Assembly (NCBI GenBank): GCA_039090855.1
Contig: CM077007.1
Span: 15,177,515 to 15,241,514, forward strand
Length of the DNA: 64,000 nt
Source: Macrothele yani
Taxonomy: Eukaryota; Arthropoda; Arachnida; Araneae; Macrothelidae
Direction: 5' to 3'
Shown here: piece after piece, positions 1 through 12,184 of the stretch
Position numbering within the stretch: position 1 is the first letter of the stretch
How the letters are laid out: each line of letters begins with the position of its first letter
Translations under genes and position numbers: made by a program
Notes under the pieces: model-generated
Databases searched by the model: none
Seen by the model: the letters and a program-made list of their open reading frames with translations, nothing else
What the model was told of the DNA's origin: nothing

Positions 1-417
1 AAATGCTCTACGAGTTCACTATATACATATATACAGTATATACATAAGACATTTCCTCCTCGGTCAACTACATCGATGGTTTTTAACCCTGCCTTCCGCT
101 TGCAAATATCTCATGTCCATTGTAAATGGCTTCGTAAAGGACTCCAACTCTAGTACTTTCTGTAGCAACCCACTACCATCATCATGGGGGACGGAAACTC
201 TGACCTATACTCACAGTAACCTCAGAGCAAGTGAGTGACTCTCCCGGGGCAATATCGATTCTCGAAGCTTCGTTCTTCTTGCCGCTGTGACGCCCTCTCT
301 TGTTTGTTTTAGATAGAGAGGACGCCACAACTACATCGACGTTACAAACCATCGATGTAGTTGACCGAGGAGGAAATGTCTTATGTATATATGTATATAG
401 TGAGTTCATAGAGCATT
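1..417. repeat. MITE-like element with long terminal inverted repeats
   Basis: Bases 1-77 are nearly the reverse complement of 345-417. Shared pieces include AAATGCTCTA, GACATTTCCTCCTCGG and CATCGATGGTTT, with one small indel in a TATA-rich stretch. The middle, about 270 bases, has no coding signal. The left edge coincides with the window edge, so the element may start further upstream and no target-site duplication can be judged. Confidence 0.7.
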
Positions 418-1472
418 TGTGGATTGTATATATTGTATAATGAAGTTTTGTGTGTATGTTTGGTGGGTATGTATGAAAAAAAACTATGTTTTTTTGAGTG
501 TTGATATGCAAATAAGACCGCAGATGTTTCTAGTGAGCATATTTGGCATAACTGCGTTTTTGTATGAAAATGAAGGAGTAATTGAGGATTACTACATGAC
601 ACCTCCAAAAAAAACCTACACGACCAGGAACAAAATATAATAAAGTGAATGACTTCAGCTAAGAAAAGTGAATAGCCCCCCATGCTACCTCTAAAAACAT
701 GCGACATTCTGATCACAACTCACTTGCTGGAAATGTTGAACCGGGAGCAAGGCCATGAAATGGTAAGTTACCGTGAATATATTAATTACATAGTTGCACA
801 TTAAATTTAAACCTTTAGATATTGGACATATTCCAATATATAAGGTATTTACAAATTGTATTATATCTCCAGAAGAATAAGCTGATCTTGATCAATCACA
901 TGCCATTTGGTGATTTTCAGAGCAGTTTTCCAAGCAAAATTATGGAAAATAATTTAAATTCAAAGGGGGAAAATATTGTAGGTATACAAACTATGGTAAT
1001 AAAACATGTTGTAAATGATCGAATATGGTTTAATATTTTGTGTCATGTTTCTTATAGTATTTTCGGCTTTCATCATATATTCACATAAATATTCGGAAGT
1101 GGATTTTAAACAGTTCCCACTCATCTGTTGCTATCTCGTGCAGTGATGTCTAAAATCAACTGGTATAATAGGTGACTGCTTTGGTATTTCCTCCCTAAGA
1201 AACATTAACAAAATCAAATGAAATTATAAACAAATTATGAAAATTACTATTAAGAGAATTTTTGTCCACGGTCAATGCCAAGGGTTAACAGGGAAGCTAC
1301 AGGTTAATCCCATCTTCTAACAGAATGGTATATATTGTCATCAGTGGTTAAATTGTGCATTGTACATATTAATAAAACTTTGAAACTGATTTTTGGTTTA
1401 GTGACATTATCCATAGTAATTTGGAAAATGGATGAAAATTTTGTTAACTTATTGTTAAATATTTTGACAAAA
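418..1472. other. AT-rich stretch with no recognised feature
   Basis: I see only short random open frames and no VWC cysteine pattern, transposase or RNA gene. It is most simply intron or upstream intergenic sequence. Confidence 0.5.
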
Positions 1473-1484
1473 TAGAATGTGTCT

Positions 1485-2400
1485 TACGAAAAATGCAATT
1501 CATGAGGCAACCTTATGGGTTGTCTTATGTTATAAACGTGCTTTTGATTAAAATATACATAATATCTAAGGTATTTTACCTGATATTGTCAAAGTATTTC
1601 GCATGTTGTTTGCTCTGTGAGGCACGTGCTCCCGGCCGAGAGGTCCCTTACGTTACGGACCTTTGGTTAGTTATAAAAACTTTTTTTGCAGAAATAAAAC
1701 AGTTAGGTTATATATTTTCAGTTCCACATTCATTCATTTGCACAATCAAACGTTTAACATTTACTATTAATTAAAATATTTTAGTAGAAAGAGTTATACT
1801 TATCGGGTCAGGAGACGTCACACAAGGGGTTCGTTGTTACGGCGAGAGCTTTCAGCGGTGCTTAGCCGCCATCTTCGGGCCTCTATTTCTACACGAGGGT
1901 TCCTAGCGTGTGTGTAGTTTTGGAGTTGCATGTCGGAAATCGATGGGAAGGTTTGCTGCCACATTGTAAACAAATCACCTAACACATACAGGCAGCAAAA
2001 CCTTCCCATCGATTCCCGACATGCAACTCCAAAACTACACACACGCGAGGAACCCTCGTGTAGAAGTAGAGGCCCGAAGATGGCTGTTAAGCACCGCTGA
2101 AAGCGCTCGCCGTAATAACGAACCCCTTGTGAGATGTCTCCTGACCCGATGAGTATAACTCTTTCTACTAAAATCTTTTAATTAATAGTAAATTTTAAAC
2201 GTTTGATTGTGCGAATGAATGAATGTGGAACTGAAAATATATAACCTAACTGTTTTATTTCTGCAAATTTTGTTTTTTATAACTAACCAAAGGTCCGTAA
2301 CGTAAGGGACCTCTCGGGCCAGGAGCACGTGCCTCACAAAGCCAACAACGTGCGAAATACTTTGACAATATCAGGTAAAATACCTTAGATATTATGTATA
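1485..2400. repeat. Foldback element, copy 1 (about 0.9 kb palindrome)
   Basis: Two arms of roughly 410 bases mirror each other around a loop at about 1961-1990. Matching pieces include GGAAGGTTTGCTGCC with GGCAGCAAAACCTTCC, AAACGTTTGATTGTGC in the right arm, and GGCACGTGCTCC with GGAGCACGTGCC. The 12-base direct repeat TAGAATGTGTCT flanks it at 1473-1484 and 2401-2412, consistent with a target-site duplication. There is no transposase, so it would be non-autonomous. A diverged relative sits at 21720-22465. Confidence 0.8.
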
Positions 2401-2589
2401 TAGAATGTGTCTGTTAGCTATACATAAGACTTCAGATTGAAAAGTATCATTACGATCACTGAGCTTAATTTAAAATACAATATTTAGACCTATCTTGTCA
2501 CATATTTATAAGAGTTATATCAGAAATAAAAGGGTTGTCAGAAGTAGCTTGTGTAAGAGTATGATTATTGTATAACTTGAAATCTACTT

Positions 2590-3797
2590 GAATGTTTGAA
2601 AGCTATATATGCTGGCAATAGAGTGTATGTACCTGTGAATGGTGTTTTATTGAAATAGTTTTCTGGAGTGAGACAAGTTTGTGTAATGCCACCATTGCTG
2701 TTCAATATGTATATATGGATGAATATATGCATTTCTTTTATATGCCAAAATAGGAAACACTGGTTTATGTCTTGGTAAATCGCAAGTTGCTGTATCTTAT
2801 GGTACAGTCCTGGTAGCAGAAAGCAAAAGTGAGTTACATAGTATGTAATCTGGGATGTACAAGGTCTCTACAGTCCTGGTGGCAGACAGCAAAAATGAGT
2901 TACATAATATGTTATTCCGGATGTACAAAGTCTGTACAAAGTTCGAACTGAGTATAAATTAAAGAAAAATCAAATCTATTATTTATGAGAGAGGACCTGT
3001 TAGTTCTGTTAGTTAATTAGTGAAAAATGCGAGATCAGCCTGAATGCTACAGAGTAAAATATCAGGTGAGTGAATATGTATATTTAGGAAGCATGCTTAA
3101 CAGAAAAAGCAGATTATATGGTGAAATCAGTAGGTGAGTGAATTCAGTTTGGAAAGTCATAGCTGCTTAAAGGAGATTTTACAGAATTAATAGGCTCTCA
3201 AAAATGACTCATATTGCCGTAAATGAAATCATAATTGTTCTTACTCTGATGTACTGTAGTGAAACCTGAGTAATGCAGAAGAGATGCAGGAATCATTTGT
3301 GTGCTGAAGAGAAGTGTTGCTTTTTGGGAGGGGGGGGGATTTGTAGCAAGACACATTCTGATCACGTGAGGAGCAAAGATGTGTTACAGATGTGTAATGT
3401 GAAGCAAAATCATGATAGTAGGGTGTTGGCAAATATATTGAGGTGGGCTAGCCATGTTAGAAGAATGAGCGATGAGTTGAGAACAACTAAGAGGATTTAT
3501 TCAGCCCAAGTGGCAAGAAAGAAAGTTAGAGAAAGGCTGAGGAAATTATGGGAAGATTGTATTCAGGAATGGCTGCAAGAGAAGAAAGATAATGAGTATG
3601 AACTACAGATGGTATCTTGTGTGAGATGTGTGACGGATGTTTGTGAAGCTCGAGCTGTGTGTCAAGATTGCTGTAAATGGAGACGTTTGATACACCAACA
3701 GTAAGTAAAATCTGATACACCACCAGTAACTTTAATTAGGCTGATCTTTTTTTAAGGGACTAACCTCTGAATTTCAGAGAATAAATTAGTGATATGT
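2590..3797 (+). pseudogene. LINE family B, 5'-truncated and decayed copy
   Basis: The sequence aligns by translation with the C-terminal half of the family B reverse transcriptase at 18745-22915. Recognisable pieces are a V-N-G-V-L-L-K match near 2630, a G-V-R-Q-like stretch near 2670, and a C-terminal tail near 3440-3640 (ILRWASHVRRMSDELRTTKR, then E-D-C-I-Q-E-W-L). It ends with the family's 3' signature, CTAACCTCTGAAT...AGTGATATGTATG, at 3760-3797. A roughly 65-base tandem duplication at 2801-2935 and many stops make it dead. Family A copy 1 begins right at its tail. Confidence 0.75.
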
Positions 3798-6700
3798 ATG
3801 CGGTATAACTATACCATCGGGATTAGAGGAAATTCTATCCCACACTCACCAACCCGCTTGGCCAGCGTGGTGAGTTATGGCCAAACCCCCTCCAAAATGA
3901 TTCCACAACTTAAATCTTGGCCCTCAGTCTCCGGCAGCTGGAATGTACCTGGCCAAGGCAGCGGCCAGTGCGACATGAAGGCAGAGGGTGCTAAGAATCC
4001 CCGGAGGACCGGACTAGGCTGCCATCTGATGCTGACCTTGGCTACGTACAATGGACGCTCCCTATCTTCTGATTCAAGGCTTCTTGAATTGGAAGAGGAA
4101 CTACAAAGGATCAAGTGGGACATCGTGGGGCTAAGTGAGGTAAGGAGAAAAGGAGAAGATCTCATCGAACTGAAAAGTGGACATCTCTTCTACTATCGTG
4201 GGACAGATACTGGCAGAACTAGTGGTGTTGGATTTATAATAAACAAGAAACTGAAGGATAAAGTTGTAGAAGTTGAAAGTTCCTCTGACAGAGCTGCACG
4301 ACTTGTTATCCAACTCTCGAAAAGATACCAGGCTCAGATTATTCAAACTTATGCACCCACCACAAGTCATCCTGAAGAAGAAATTGAAGAATTTTATGAG
4401 GAAATTTGTCATCTAAATAATAAAGGTAAGCAGCACTTGAAAATAATTATGGGAGATTTCAATGCAAAAATAGGGCAAACGGCAACAGAATGAAACTTCA
4501 GTAGGTAAATTCGGTCACGGCAACAGAAACCAGCGTGGAAATACTCTCGTTGAGTTTGCAGAGGCAGAAGGATTTTTCATCTTGAACTCCTTCTTCAAGA
4601 AAAAGCCACACAGGAAATGGACATGGAGACATCCAAATGGGACGACAAGTGAAATTGATTTTATTATGTGTAACAAAAAATTCGTCATAGAAGACTGCAG
4701 TGTGCTGAACAAGTTCAACACAGGTAGTGACCATAGATTGGTGAGATGTAAGATGCACCTCAACACTAAACTTGAACGTGGCAAGCTCATAAGACAAACA
4801 AAATCTATTGACATAACCAACCTTAAAAAACACCATAATACCTTCAAGTTGGAACTGAAGAACAGGTTCTCTGCTTTAGAAGGCCTAACATCGGAAGAAG
4901 TGGACATCTCTGAAGTTAACAGAAAAGTAACCAAAGCTCTTATGGAAACAGCAACAAAATTAGCTGGGTCTAAGAACAAGTTGCATGTGAACAAATTATC
5001 AGGAAAAACCAAAATGTTGATGCAAAAAAGAAGAGAGATGAGGACAACTAAAGAAGATGTGACTTCCAAAGTGGAATATATAGAGCTATGCAAGACAGTA
5101 AGAAAAAGTATCACTGAAGACATAAGAAAATTCAACTGTGAACTACTGAGGAAAGCAATTGAAAACAACCAAAGCCTAAAGATAGCAAAGGGACATCTCA
5201 GTAAGGGAAGAAAACAGATTATGGCACTGAGAAAAGAAGATGGTTCTGTAACAAGAAATAGAGGTGAAATTTTGACAAGAGTGAAAGATTTCTACTCCAA
5301 ATTATATGAAAGGGATGATATATGCACTCCAGACATCATGAAAGATACCAGTACCAGAGTTCCTCCAGTCCTTCCAGCAGAAGTTGCACATGCAATCAAG
5401 AACATGAAGCGAGGAAAAGCTCCAGGAGAAGATGGAATTACTGTAGACATCATACAAGAAGCAAGTGGAGAAATCAAAACAGTACTCGCCCAAATTTTCA
5501 CTCGATGCCTTAATGAAGGAAAGATTCCTGAGGATTGGAACACCGCTACAATGATCCTGCTACATAAGAAAGGTGACATTGAGGATCTCGGAAACTACAG
5601 ACCTATCAGCCTCCTATCAGTAATTTATAAAATCTTCACTAAAGTTCTTTCACACCGCTTGAAGGTAACACTGGACATGGCTCAACCGAGAGAACAAGCT
5701 GGATTCAGGAGTGGCTACAGCACAATAGATCATATCCACGTGCTGAGAGAACTAATTGAAAGAGCGAGGGAATATGAACTTCCATTGTGCATGGCTTTTA
5801 TCGATTATGAAAAAGCCTTTGATTCGGTGAAACCATCAGCAGTTACAATGGCTCTGAAAACCTGCGGTATTGAAGATGCATACATTAATATTATTAATAA
5901 CATCTATGAAAATGCAAGTGCAAAGATTAGGCTGTTTGAAAATACAACACACGTAAAAATTGGAAAGGGAGTGAGACAAGGTGACACCATATCTCCGAAG
6001 CTCTTTAATGCCACATTGGAGGGTGTTTTTCAGTTGCTGAGCTGGGAAAACAAGGGGATAAAGATTAATGGAGATTATCTAACCCACCTTCGTTTTGCTG
6101 ATGACGTAGTCATTTTTGCAACTACCCCATCAGAGCTGCAGAGTATGATCCAGGAACTTGCTGACAAGAGTAAAGAAGTGGGATTAAAAATGAACTTTCA
6201 GAAGACAAAAGTGATGTTCAATGCTTTTACAAGAAATGAAGATTTATCGATTGATGGAGAAAAGCTGGAGATAACAGACACGTACGTTTATCTTGGACAG
6301 CAGATATCAAGTGAGGGTCACATTGATGAAGAAATTAATCGGCGTACAAAACTTGCCTGGAGAGCTTTTGGAAGAAACAGCATAATTTTCAAGAGCAATA
6401 TGCCATTATGTCTTAAAAGAAAAGTGTTTGATCAATGCATCCTTCCAGTGCTTACGTATGGTGCAGAGACGTGGACCTTAACTAAAAGAGACATACAAAG
6501 GCTGCAGACAACTCAAAGAAGCATGGAGAGGTGCATACTTGGTGTAACCAGGAGAGATAAGAAGAGGAACTCGTGGATCCGAAAAATGACAAGAGTGGAA
6601 GACATCATGATCAGAGTTAAATCCCTGAAATGGCAATGGGCTGGACATACTGCCAGAAGGACAGATCATCGATGGACAGCCGAAATTTTAGATTGGATTC

Positions 6701-6885
6701 CAAGGGACAGGAAAAGACCCAGAAGAAGACCACATGGGAGATGGGTGGATGAAATTCGAAAGTATGCAGGGGTGACATGGAGGAGACTGGCACAAGACAG
6801 ACCGTTGTGGAGGAAACTTGGGGAGACCTTCGTCCAGCAGTGGATTGATAATGGTTGACAATGATGATGATGATGCATGTATATG
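3798..6885 (+). mobile_element. LINE family A, copy 1 (nearly full-length RTE-like element)
   Basis: This is the best preserved copy of an RTE-clade-like non-LTR retrotransposon. It has a short 5' leader, an endonuclease-reverse transcriptase reading frame, and a 3' end GATTGATAATGGTTGACAA followed by (TGA/ATG)n. The leader lacks only about 25 bases compared with the copy at 27366. It sits immediately after the GATATGTATG tail of a family B copy, so its insertion point was probably that simple repeat. Confidence 0.9.
3975..6858 (+). pseudogene. Family A copy 1 endonuclease-reverse transcriptase, one frameshift
   Basis: The protein nicks target DNA and reverse-transcribes its own RNA from the nick. 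An APE-type endonuclease occupies 4020-4490 (TYNGRSL, SEVRRKG, QTYAPTT, IMGDFNAKIGQ). The frame breaks near 4474, where this copy has one more A than the other copies (GGGCAAACGG against GGGCAACGG). The second part runs to 6858 and contains D-I-T-N-L, the RT blocks NYRPISLLS, AFIDYEKAFDS, GVRQGDTISP and the catalytic RFADDVVIF near 6090. Its C-terminal tail is basic, with W-A-G-H-T-A-R-R. The start is uncertain: ATG at 3975 precedes the endonuclease, and an upstream ATG at 3789 is in frame but lies in the leader. Confidence 0.88.
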
Positions 6886-7109
6886 TATGTATGATATAAA
6901 TTTTCACTATCTGCACTCTGTCATGCCAGCTTAAATGTAAAAATGCAGGAAAATGTGAAATCATGTTGAATGAATAAACCATCAAAAATTGTTAGAAACT
7001 ATATCACAAATTTTGTAAAAACAACCTAAATTTATGCTCACTATCAGAGAAATCAAAGAAACTGATTTTCTAAAGAGATAACTCCTGAATTAACTTCATA
7101 AGCCATTTA

Positions 7110-7232
7110 TGTCAAGATCACTGTAAATGGAGAAGTTTGATACAACAACAGTAAGTAAAAATATCTGGTAGTTTCTATTTCTTTTGGATTTAACCTCTGA
7201 ATCTCAGAGAACAGCTTAGTGATATGTATGTA
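7110..7232 (+). mobile_element. LINE family B, 3' tip fragment
   Basis: It matches the last 120 bases of family B: GATCACTGTAAATGGAGAAG, ACAACAGTAAGTAAAA, TAACCTCTGAATCTCAGAGA and GTGATATGTATGTATG. No coding part is left, as expected for a severely 5'-truncated insertion. Confidence 0.8.
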
Positions 7233-7709
7233 TGTACTACCTTACCTTCTATATACAAGCTGGGGGTCCTCTGTCCACTTCCTTTTATGTATTTGGCAAT
7301 ATTCTCAATATCATTTACAATTAATTATGTTGTGTGATGTGTTATTGGTAACTTAAAAGGGTTAATTACACAACTATTTTTTTTATATGAGAGTAAGTCA
7401 AATTGTTTTTATAACTCCTGAATGAAAATTATCTTTTGTTCTTGTCCAAAGAAAGAGTGTTTATTACATTTAATGAAAAATAAATGGTAATTTTAGTCAG
7501 AAGTCATGTTTCAAACTTTTCCTTTATTGTTAGATTTTAAAACTAGTGGAAGTTTTTTCTATTGAAAGAGATAGAACTGAATTTGTTTTTCAGTGACATC
7601 TGTAAAATATTATGCATCATGTTAAGCAGATTTTTTCTTTTGCTTTTTGCCTGAAATAACTTGTCTTTTCGTGAGGTTAAATAAACATTCTTGTGATATA
7701 CCTTTTCAG

Positions 7710-7809
7710 GATTCCCTAGTTCGCTGTCATACAGCTGTTTGTCGTCCATTGGAACCACCATGTAGGAACCCAGTAGTGCCTCCTGGGAAATGCTGCCCTG
7801 TCTGTCCTA
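7710..7809 (+). CDS. VWC exon 1 of window: second half of a VWC domain
   Basis: The exon follows a CCTTTTCAG acceptor and ends at a GTGAGC donor. In frame 0 it reads DSLVRCHTAVC..., then P-G-K-C-C-P-V-C-P, the typical closing half of a VWC domain. Length is 100 bases, so it starts in phase 0 and leaves one base (A) that joins AT of the next exon to make Asn. The first half of this domain must lie in an exon upstream of the window, because none is visible in bases 1-7700. Confidence 0.82.
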
Positions 7810-8290
7810 GTGAGCACACATAATTTTTCACAATATGTTAATGCATCTACTGTATTTAGTCATGCTGTTTTTTTAGCATTATTTCTGTTATGAAAAGAAT
7901 AGTGAAGCCTGTGTCCACCAAGTTCCTCTTAACTTTAAATGGACGAATGAGAACATATGGAAGGTGATATATGTAGCATGATATGCTACAAGATAAAATA
8001 CTGCTCTTTTAGAATGGGAAAGTTAAACCTTATGTTTTTTTTTCTTCTGTGGTATCCTGCTAGATTTTTATATATTATTTGTATTTTTAACACACAACAA
8101 TAAGTTTTTTTAGTGTAAGTGTTTCTAGCATTGCTGGTCACCAGCTCGGAGTTAGGAATAACCAATTGCCCCTAACTACCTGATGCTCAAAGGGATTATA
8201 AAATTATCATAAAAAAAGATAGTCCATGGATTTGTTTGCTTTCAGAGATGGCCATCTGCACAGTGTGTTTTCTTTCTCAGAGTTTTTCAC
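7810..8290. other. Intron sequence, no recognised feature
   Basis: AT-rich intron downstream of VWC exon 1, with no repeat or coding signal that I can support. Confidence 0.5.
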
Positions 8291-8292
8291 AA

Positions 8293-8915
8293 ATCATCAT
8301 CATCCATTTTCAATCTACTGCTGGATGGTCTCCCCAATTCTCTTCCACACCCCTGTTTTGGGCATTTTTCTTCCATGTCACTCCAACATGCTATGGAATT
8401 TCATTCACCTATTTCCCACAATGTCTTCTGGGTCTTTTTTTATCCTTTGGTATCCAGTCAAGTATTTCAATTGTCCAACAGCGGTCAGTTTTTTTAGTAA
8501 TGTGACCAACCCATTGCTGCGTGAAGGTCTCTACTTTGATCATGATGTTATCTACTCTAGCAATTTTCTAGATCCACAAGTTCCTTTAAATGTCTTTCGT
8601 GGTAACACCTAGCATGCATCTCTCTGTTCTTTGAGTTGTTTGCAGCTTCTTAATGTATTTAGTACGTGCTGGTCCATAACAAAGAACTGGAAGGTTACAT
8701 TGATTAAATACTTTTTTTTTCAAGACATAATGGTAAATTGCTCTTGAAAATTGTACTGTTTTTTTTCTAATGCACTCAAGCCAAGTTTTATATGCCTATT
8801 AATTTCTTCTTTGATGTTGCCCTCACTTAATATTAGTTGTCCAAGGTAAATGTTGACATCAGTTACTTCAACATTTGCCACATCAACCTCTAAATTTTTC
8901 ATGAATAAGTCGGTG
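8293..8915 (-). pseudogene. LINE family A, old degenerate fragment
   Basis: Read on the minus strand, it matches the C-terminal third of the family A protein with many changes: the Q-Q-x-I-D-N 3' end near 8310, then the tail region, and E-I-N-R-H-I-K-L-G-L-S-A near 8780 next to YLGQLILSEGNIKEE. It begins with ATCATCATC, the reversed (GAT)n tail. Divergence is far higher than among the other copies, so this insertion is much older. Confidence 0.75.
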
Positions 8916-9438
8916 CATAGTGTATTTGCACTGTAGAATGCACTCTATGCCTTTCCTCAAGTTGTTGACCCTTCACTTTTCTTAAAGTGCCGCTTTTTTC
9001 TTCTGAACAGAGATGGGCAGCTCCTTACTTCTGACACTTAATGGAATTTATTGAACTGAACAACTCAACTTCTGTGATATTAGATGTATAATTTTTAAAA
9101 TGAAACTCTGATATGTAAATGTCATCCAAATACAAAACAAAAGCATAAAATTCTGATCAGTTAATTCAAAATATCTTTAAATAAGAAACAACCCTCCCTT
9201 TATTGTTCCCATTTTTATCCATTTAGTTGGTTTGTTATGAAATGCAGAATGTGATGTTTCATAAAATCCTGGAAGCAGACACATACCCAGTATATCCTAC
9301 CTTGCATCATCTTTATGTATAGGAGAGATCATTTATTATTATAGACAGATTGATGCTACTGAGTAAGTCTTTGCCTAGTCTAAGACTTTATAAGGTCAGT
9401 TGTTTTGCCATAACACTGTTCACAAATTGAAACACAAC
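8916..9438. other. Intron sequence, no recognised feature
   Basis: AT-rich; no coding pattern or inverted repeat noticed. Confidence 0.45.
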
Positions 9439-9559
9439 CCAGGTAGCATAGCCTTGCAATTTGACATAGGCCCAACACTGAGCCACTGTCTTTTAGGAAT
9501 AGAAGACGGTGGCTCAGTGTTGCACTTACGTTAAACTGTAAGGCTGTGCTACCTGGGAT
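9439..9559. repeat. Short foldback (hairpin) repeat, about 120 bases
   Basis: CCCAGGTAGCATAGCCTTGC at the left end pairs with GCAAGGC/GTGCTACCTGGG-like sequence at the right end, and CAACACTGAGCCAC near the middle pairs with GTGGCTCAGTGTTG. The loop is about TTAGGAAT. It looks like a small MITE; no target duplication was recognised. Confidence 0.7.
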
Positions 9560-10532
9560 AAGGTCAGCAAGCACCTCACTTTCCCTTTAATAACCAGAAT
9601 GAAAGGCAAAAATTAAAACACATATAGTAGAATGGGAACAAGGGCATCAAAATAAGCATAGTTATACAGTCTACACTATAGCTAATGCAGATGGGAAAAA
9701 AATATTGTGTTGGTATAAAAAGGTAGGATTTCTATACATCAACAAACAAAGAATCAAGCGGAAAGCATATACATTATTCAAAAAATTCAGCATATGAAAA
9801 TCTGCTGAAAAATGAATAGGTGTTTTAATGATGTCATAGATGTTAGAAATGAACTTGAGAACTAGATGACCACAAGTGTTCATGAGGAAGAGATTATGTG
9901 TGTTGAGTCTCTGAAGAGTGGTAGAACTACCAGCTTTGATAATTAATCCATATGCCATCTATACCAAGCCATTCAGTTGGCATGGAAATATATATTGGTT
10001 CTTGATTGGTAACAGTCAATTACTCTCCACTTTACAAGAAAGGAAACATGCAGCACAGTGGCAACTGCAATGACATTCCCAAAATTAGTAGACTGTGCAA
10101 CGATTACTCCAAAATATAAAAAAAAAGAAATTTGGAGCTCAGAGTATATAGTGCTTGTTTGCTTTGAAAAGGCTTTTTCAAGGTTCTTGGGAACATGCCA
10201 TTCATTGTGTCTAAAAACTACAGAGTTAAATAGCAAACTTTAAAGAGATTTTCAACAGTAAGGATTAAGAGAAATGCAGACAGATGATTTGAGATTAATT
10301 ATGAGGTAACAGAGATTCATATTTTGCTCATTTTTGCTAATTAAAGAAAGAAGCTATATGGGAGATGTTGAAGTAGGTGGTTCTGGCATCAACAGTTTGT
10401 ACAATTTTGATGACTTCTAATTTTTAAGAGTGTTAACAATCTTTAGTATAATGGTGAACAATTGAGCATGATATTTGAAAAATATGAGTTGAAGATGAGT
10501 GTTGAGAAGTCTGTGAATTAAACCCCAAAATA
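9560..10532. other. Intron sequence, no recognised feature
   Basis: AT-rich with short chance open frames on both strands and no family signature. Confidence 0.45.
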
Positions 10533-10775
10533 TTTAAAATAGTAAAACTATACTAGTAATCCGAATTTATTGGCATAAAACAGAAACAAAACTTTCCAAG
10601 CTTTTGCATCTATTCATTTATTGTCAAGTCACTGCATTCAAATTGTTGAGACATTTTATTATTCAGTTTGCTATCTACCTTCCTTGAAAAAGCCATGTGC
10701 AAAAAAGCTTGGAAACTTTGAATTCCATTTTATGCAAATAAATTCAGATTACTAGTATAGTTTTACTATTTTAAA
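10533..10775. repeat. MITE with terminal inverted repeats
   Basis: TTTAAAATAGTAAAACTATA at the left pairs with TATAGTTTTACTATTTTAAA at the right. Further in, CTAGTAATC with an interrupted ATAAAAC and AAGCTTTT also mirror each other. Total length is about 243 bases and there is no coding potential. Confidence 0.75.
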
Positions 10776-12101
10776 TTTAGTTGGTGTACAGTTCCTCATT
10801 ATTAATTACCCCAAAACATGTTATCTTGATATATCATTGTTCAAATTTTTTCAATTTGCGATGAACACATTTTTCCGTAACATAGGTAAAAATATGTTAT
10901 CTTGTTCAGGGAAGGGTGCTAAGACAGATACTGGATTGTAATTATCTTGATGTACTACCTCATAAGACATAAAACTTGTTGAGAAAGTAGACCACAGACT
11001 CAGAAAATTAGAAAGTCTCCAAATTCTCAGCTGTATAAAAGTATTACTTTTCACTCGGAAAGCTGTTGGTCAAAGGACAAAACTATCTGTATCCAATGCA
11101 CCTCTTGTGTGGCCACGAAAATTTTATGTAAAGCAAGATTATTTGAAAATTACAAGTAGCAGAAAAAAAGAGTGATAGCAGAAATGTCACAGAAAAAAAA
11201 AAATCAGTGAACTCAGTGGCATCTGGCATGATAGGAAAAGTAATGTAAATTATACAGTGTTGTGTAATTTAAAAATATATGTGCAGGTTGGGTACTTCTG
11301 CAGATGGTAAAGTTAATGTGTGTAGCTGTAATTTATACATATATCATATGGAAGGTAAAGTGATCCCTGATAGATTTAAACATTTCTAGATAACAGATCA
11401 TGGACTGTAGGGACTTAGAACAAGTATTTACTATTAATTTTGCTCCACTTCAACACAAATATCTGAGAGTAGGAAGATATGAAAAGGTGATAATGATAGT
11501 TGAATAGCACCTCCCTTAAATTAAACACAGGGCCAGGACATAAGCATTCTGTTTGAAGATTATAAGAATGGCTTAAAAACTCACAGATTAACTTCTATGC
11601 AAATAATTTTACTAATTACAAAAAAAAAAAAAAAAAATACTTGTAAAGCATTGGGAGATTGTATGAAATAATTTGTTTTTATACCTTATGTTTTCAAACT
11701 GGAGCTAGTGGCAGACCATGTGTGTGCTGTCTGTGGAATATGATAAAGTGGAAGTCAGAGTATCCAAACCAAAATTTTTGAGATCTGCATGTAATAAATA
11801 GTATAAATAGGCCTATATTTGTTAGAAAAACAGGTCTGATTGCAAAATACGATTATGTAGATATCAGATAAAGAGTTTAATTTTCATCTTGAGTTATCAA
11901 GGTTTTAATTTTGAGGTTATCAGTTCAATTCTTTAAGCACTTGTGTTTTAAGCAAATAATTAAATTAAATGGAACAAATTTTCATTGAATGCTTTATGGA
12001 GTGGTTTGTTAAGTTCATGTGATCTGTTACTGTAATTTACATTAATTTGTCAAATTATTTTTTCCTTGGCTAAATATTTTTGTGTTTGTTTTTCATTTCA
12101 G
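10776..12101. other. Intron sequence with a poly-A run near 11617
   Basis: AT-rich intron up to the acceptor of VWC exon 2. A run of about 19 A at 11617-11637 is the only distinctive element; I could not tie it to a retrotransposed sequence. Confidence 0.45.
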
Positions 12102-12184
12102 ATTGTACAGATGATGATAGACATTACACTAATGGGGCACGATGGAGAGATTTAAAAAATCCATGCAGCACATGTGTATGCATG
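12102..12184 (+). CDS. VWC exon 2: first half of a VWC domain
   Basis: The acceptor is TTTCATTTCAG and the donor GTGAGT. With the base carried over it reads N-CTDDDRHYTNGARW...NPCSTCVCM, the opening half of a VWC domain: first Cys, a Y-x-N-G turn, a Trp, then C-x-x-C-x-C. It is 83 bases, two bases completing the split codon plus 27 codons, and ends in phase 0 to join exon 3 directly. Confidence 0.85.

Noticed and set aside
419..640. Open frame at the edge of the first MITE
   Set aside because: It starts within a TATA-rich terminal repeat, is short and has no recognisable motif.
720..770. Possible upstream exon ending at ATGGTAAGTT near 762
   Set aside because: A good donor, but no VWC cysteines, no convincing acceptor and no frame that joins exon 1.
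1493..2042. Open frames within the foldback at 1485-2400
   Set aside because: They arise from the palindrome arms and have no protein similarity that I know.
3875..4165. Minus-strand open frame opposite the family A endonuclease (also 27426-27755 and 48280-48513)
   Set aside because: Recurs only because the element recurs; no independent coding evidence.
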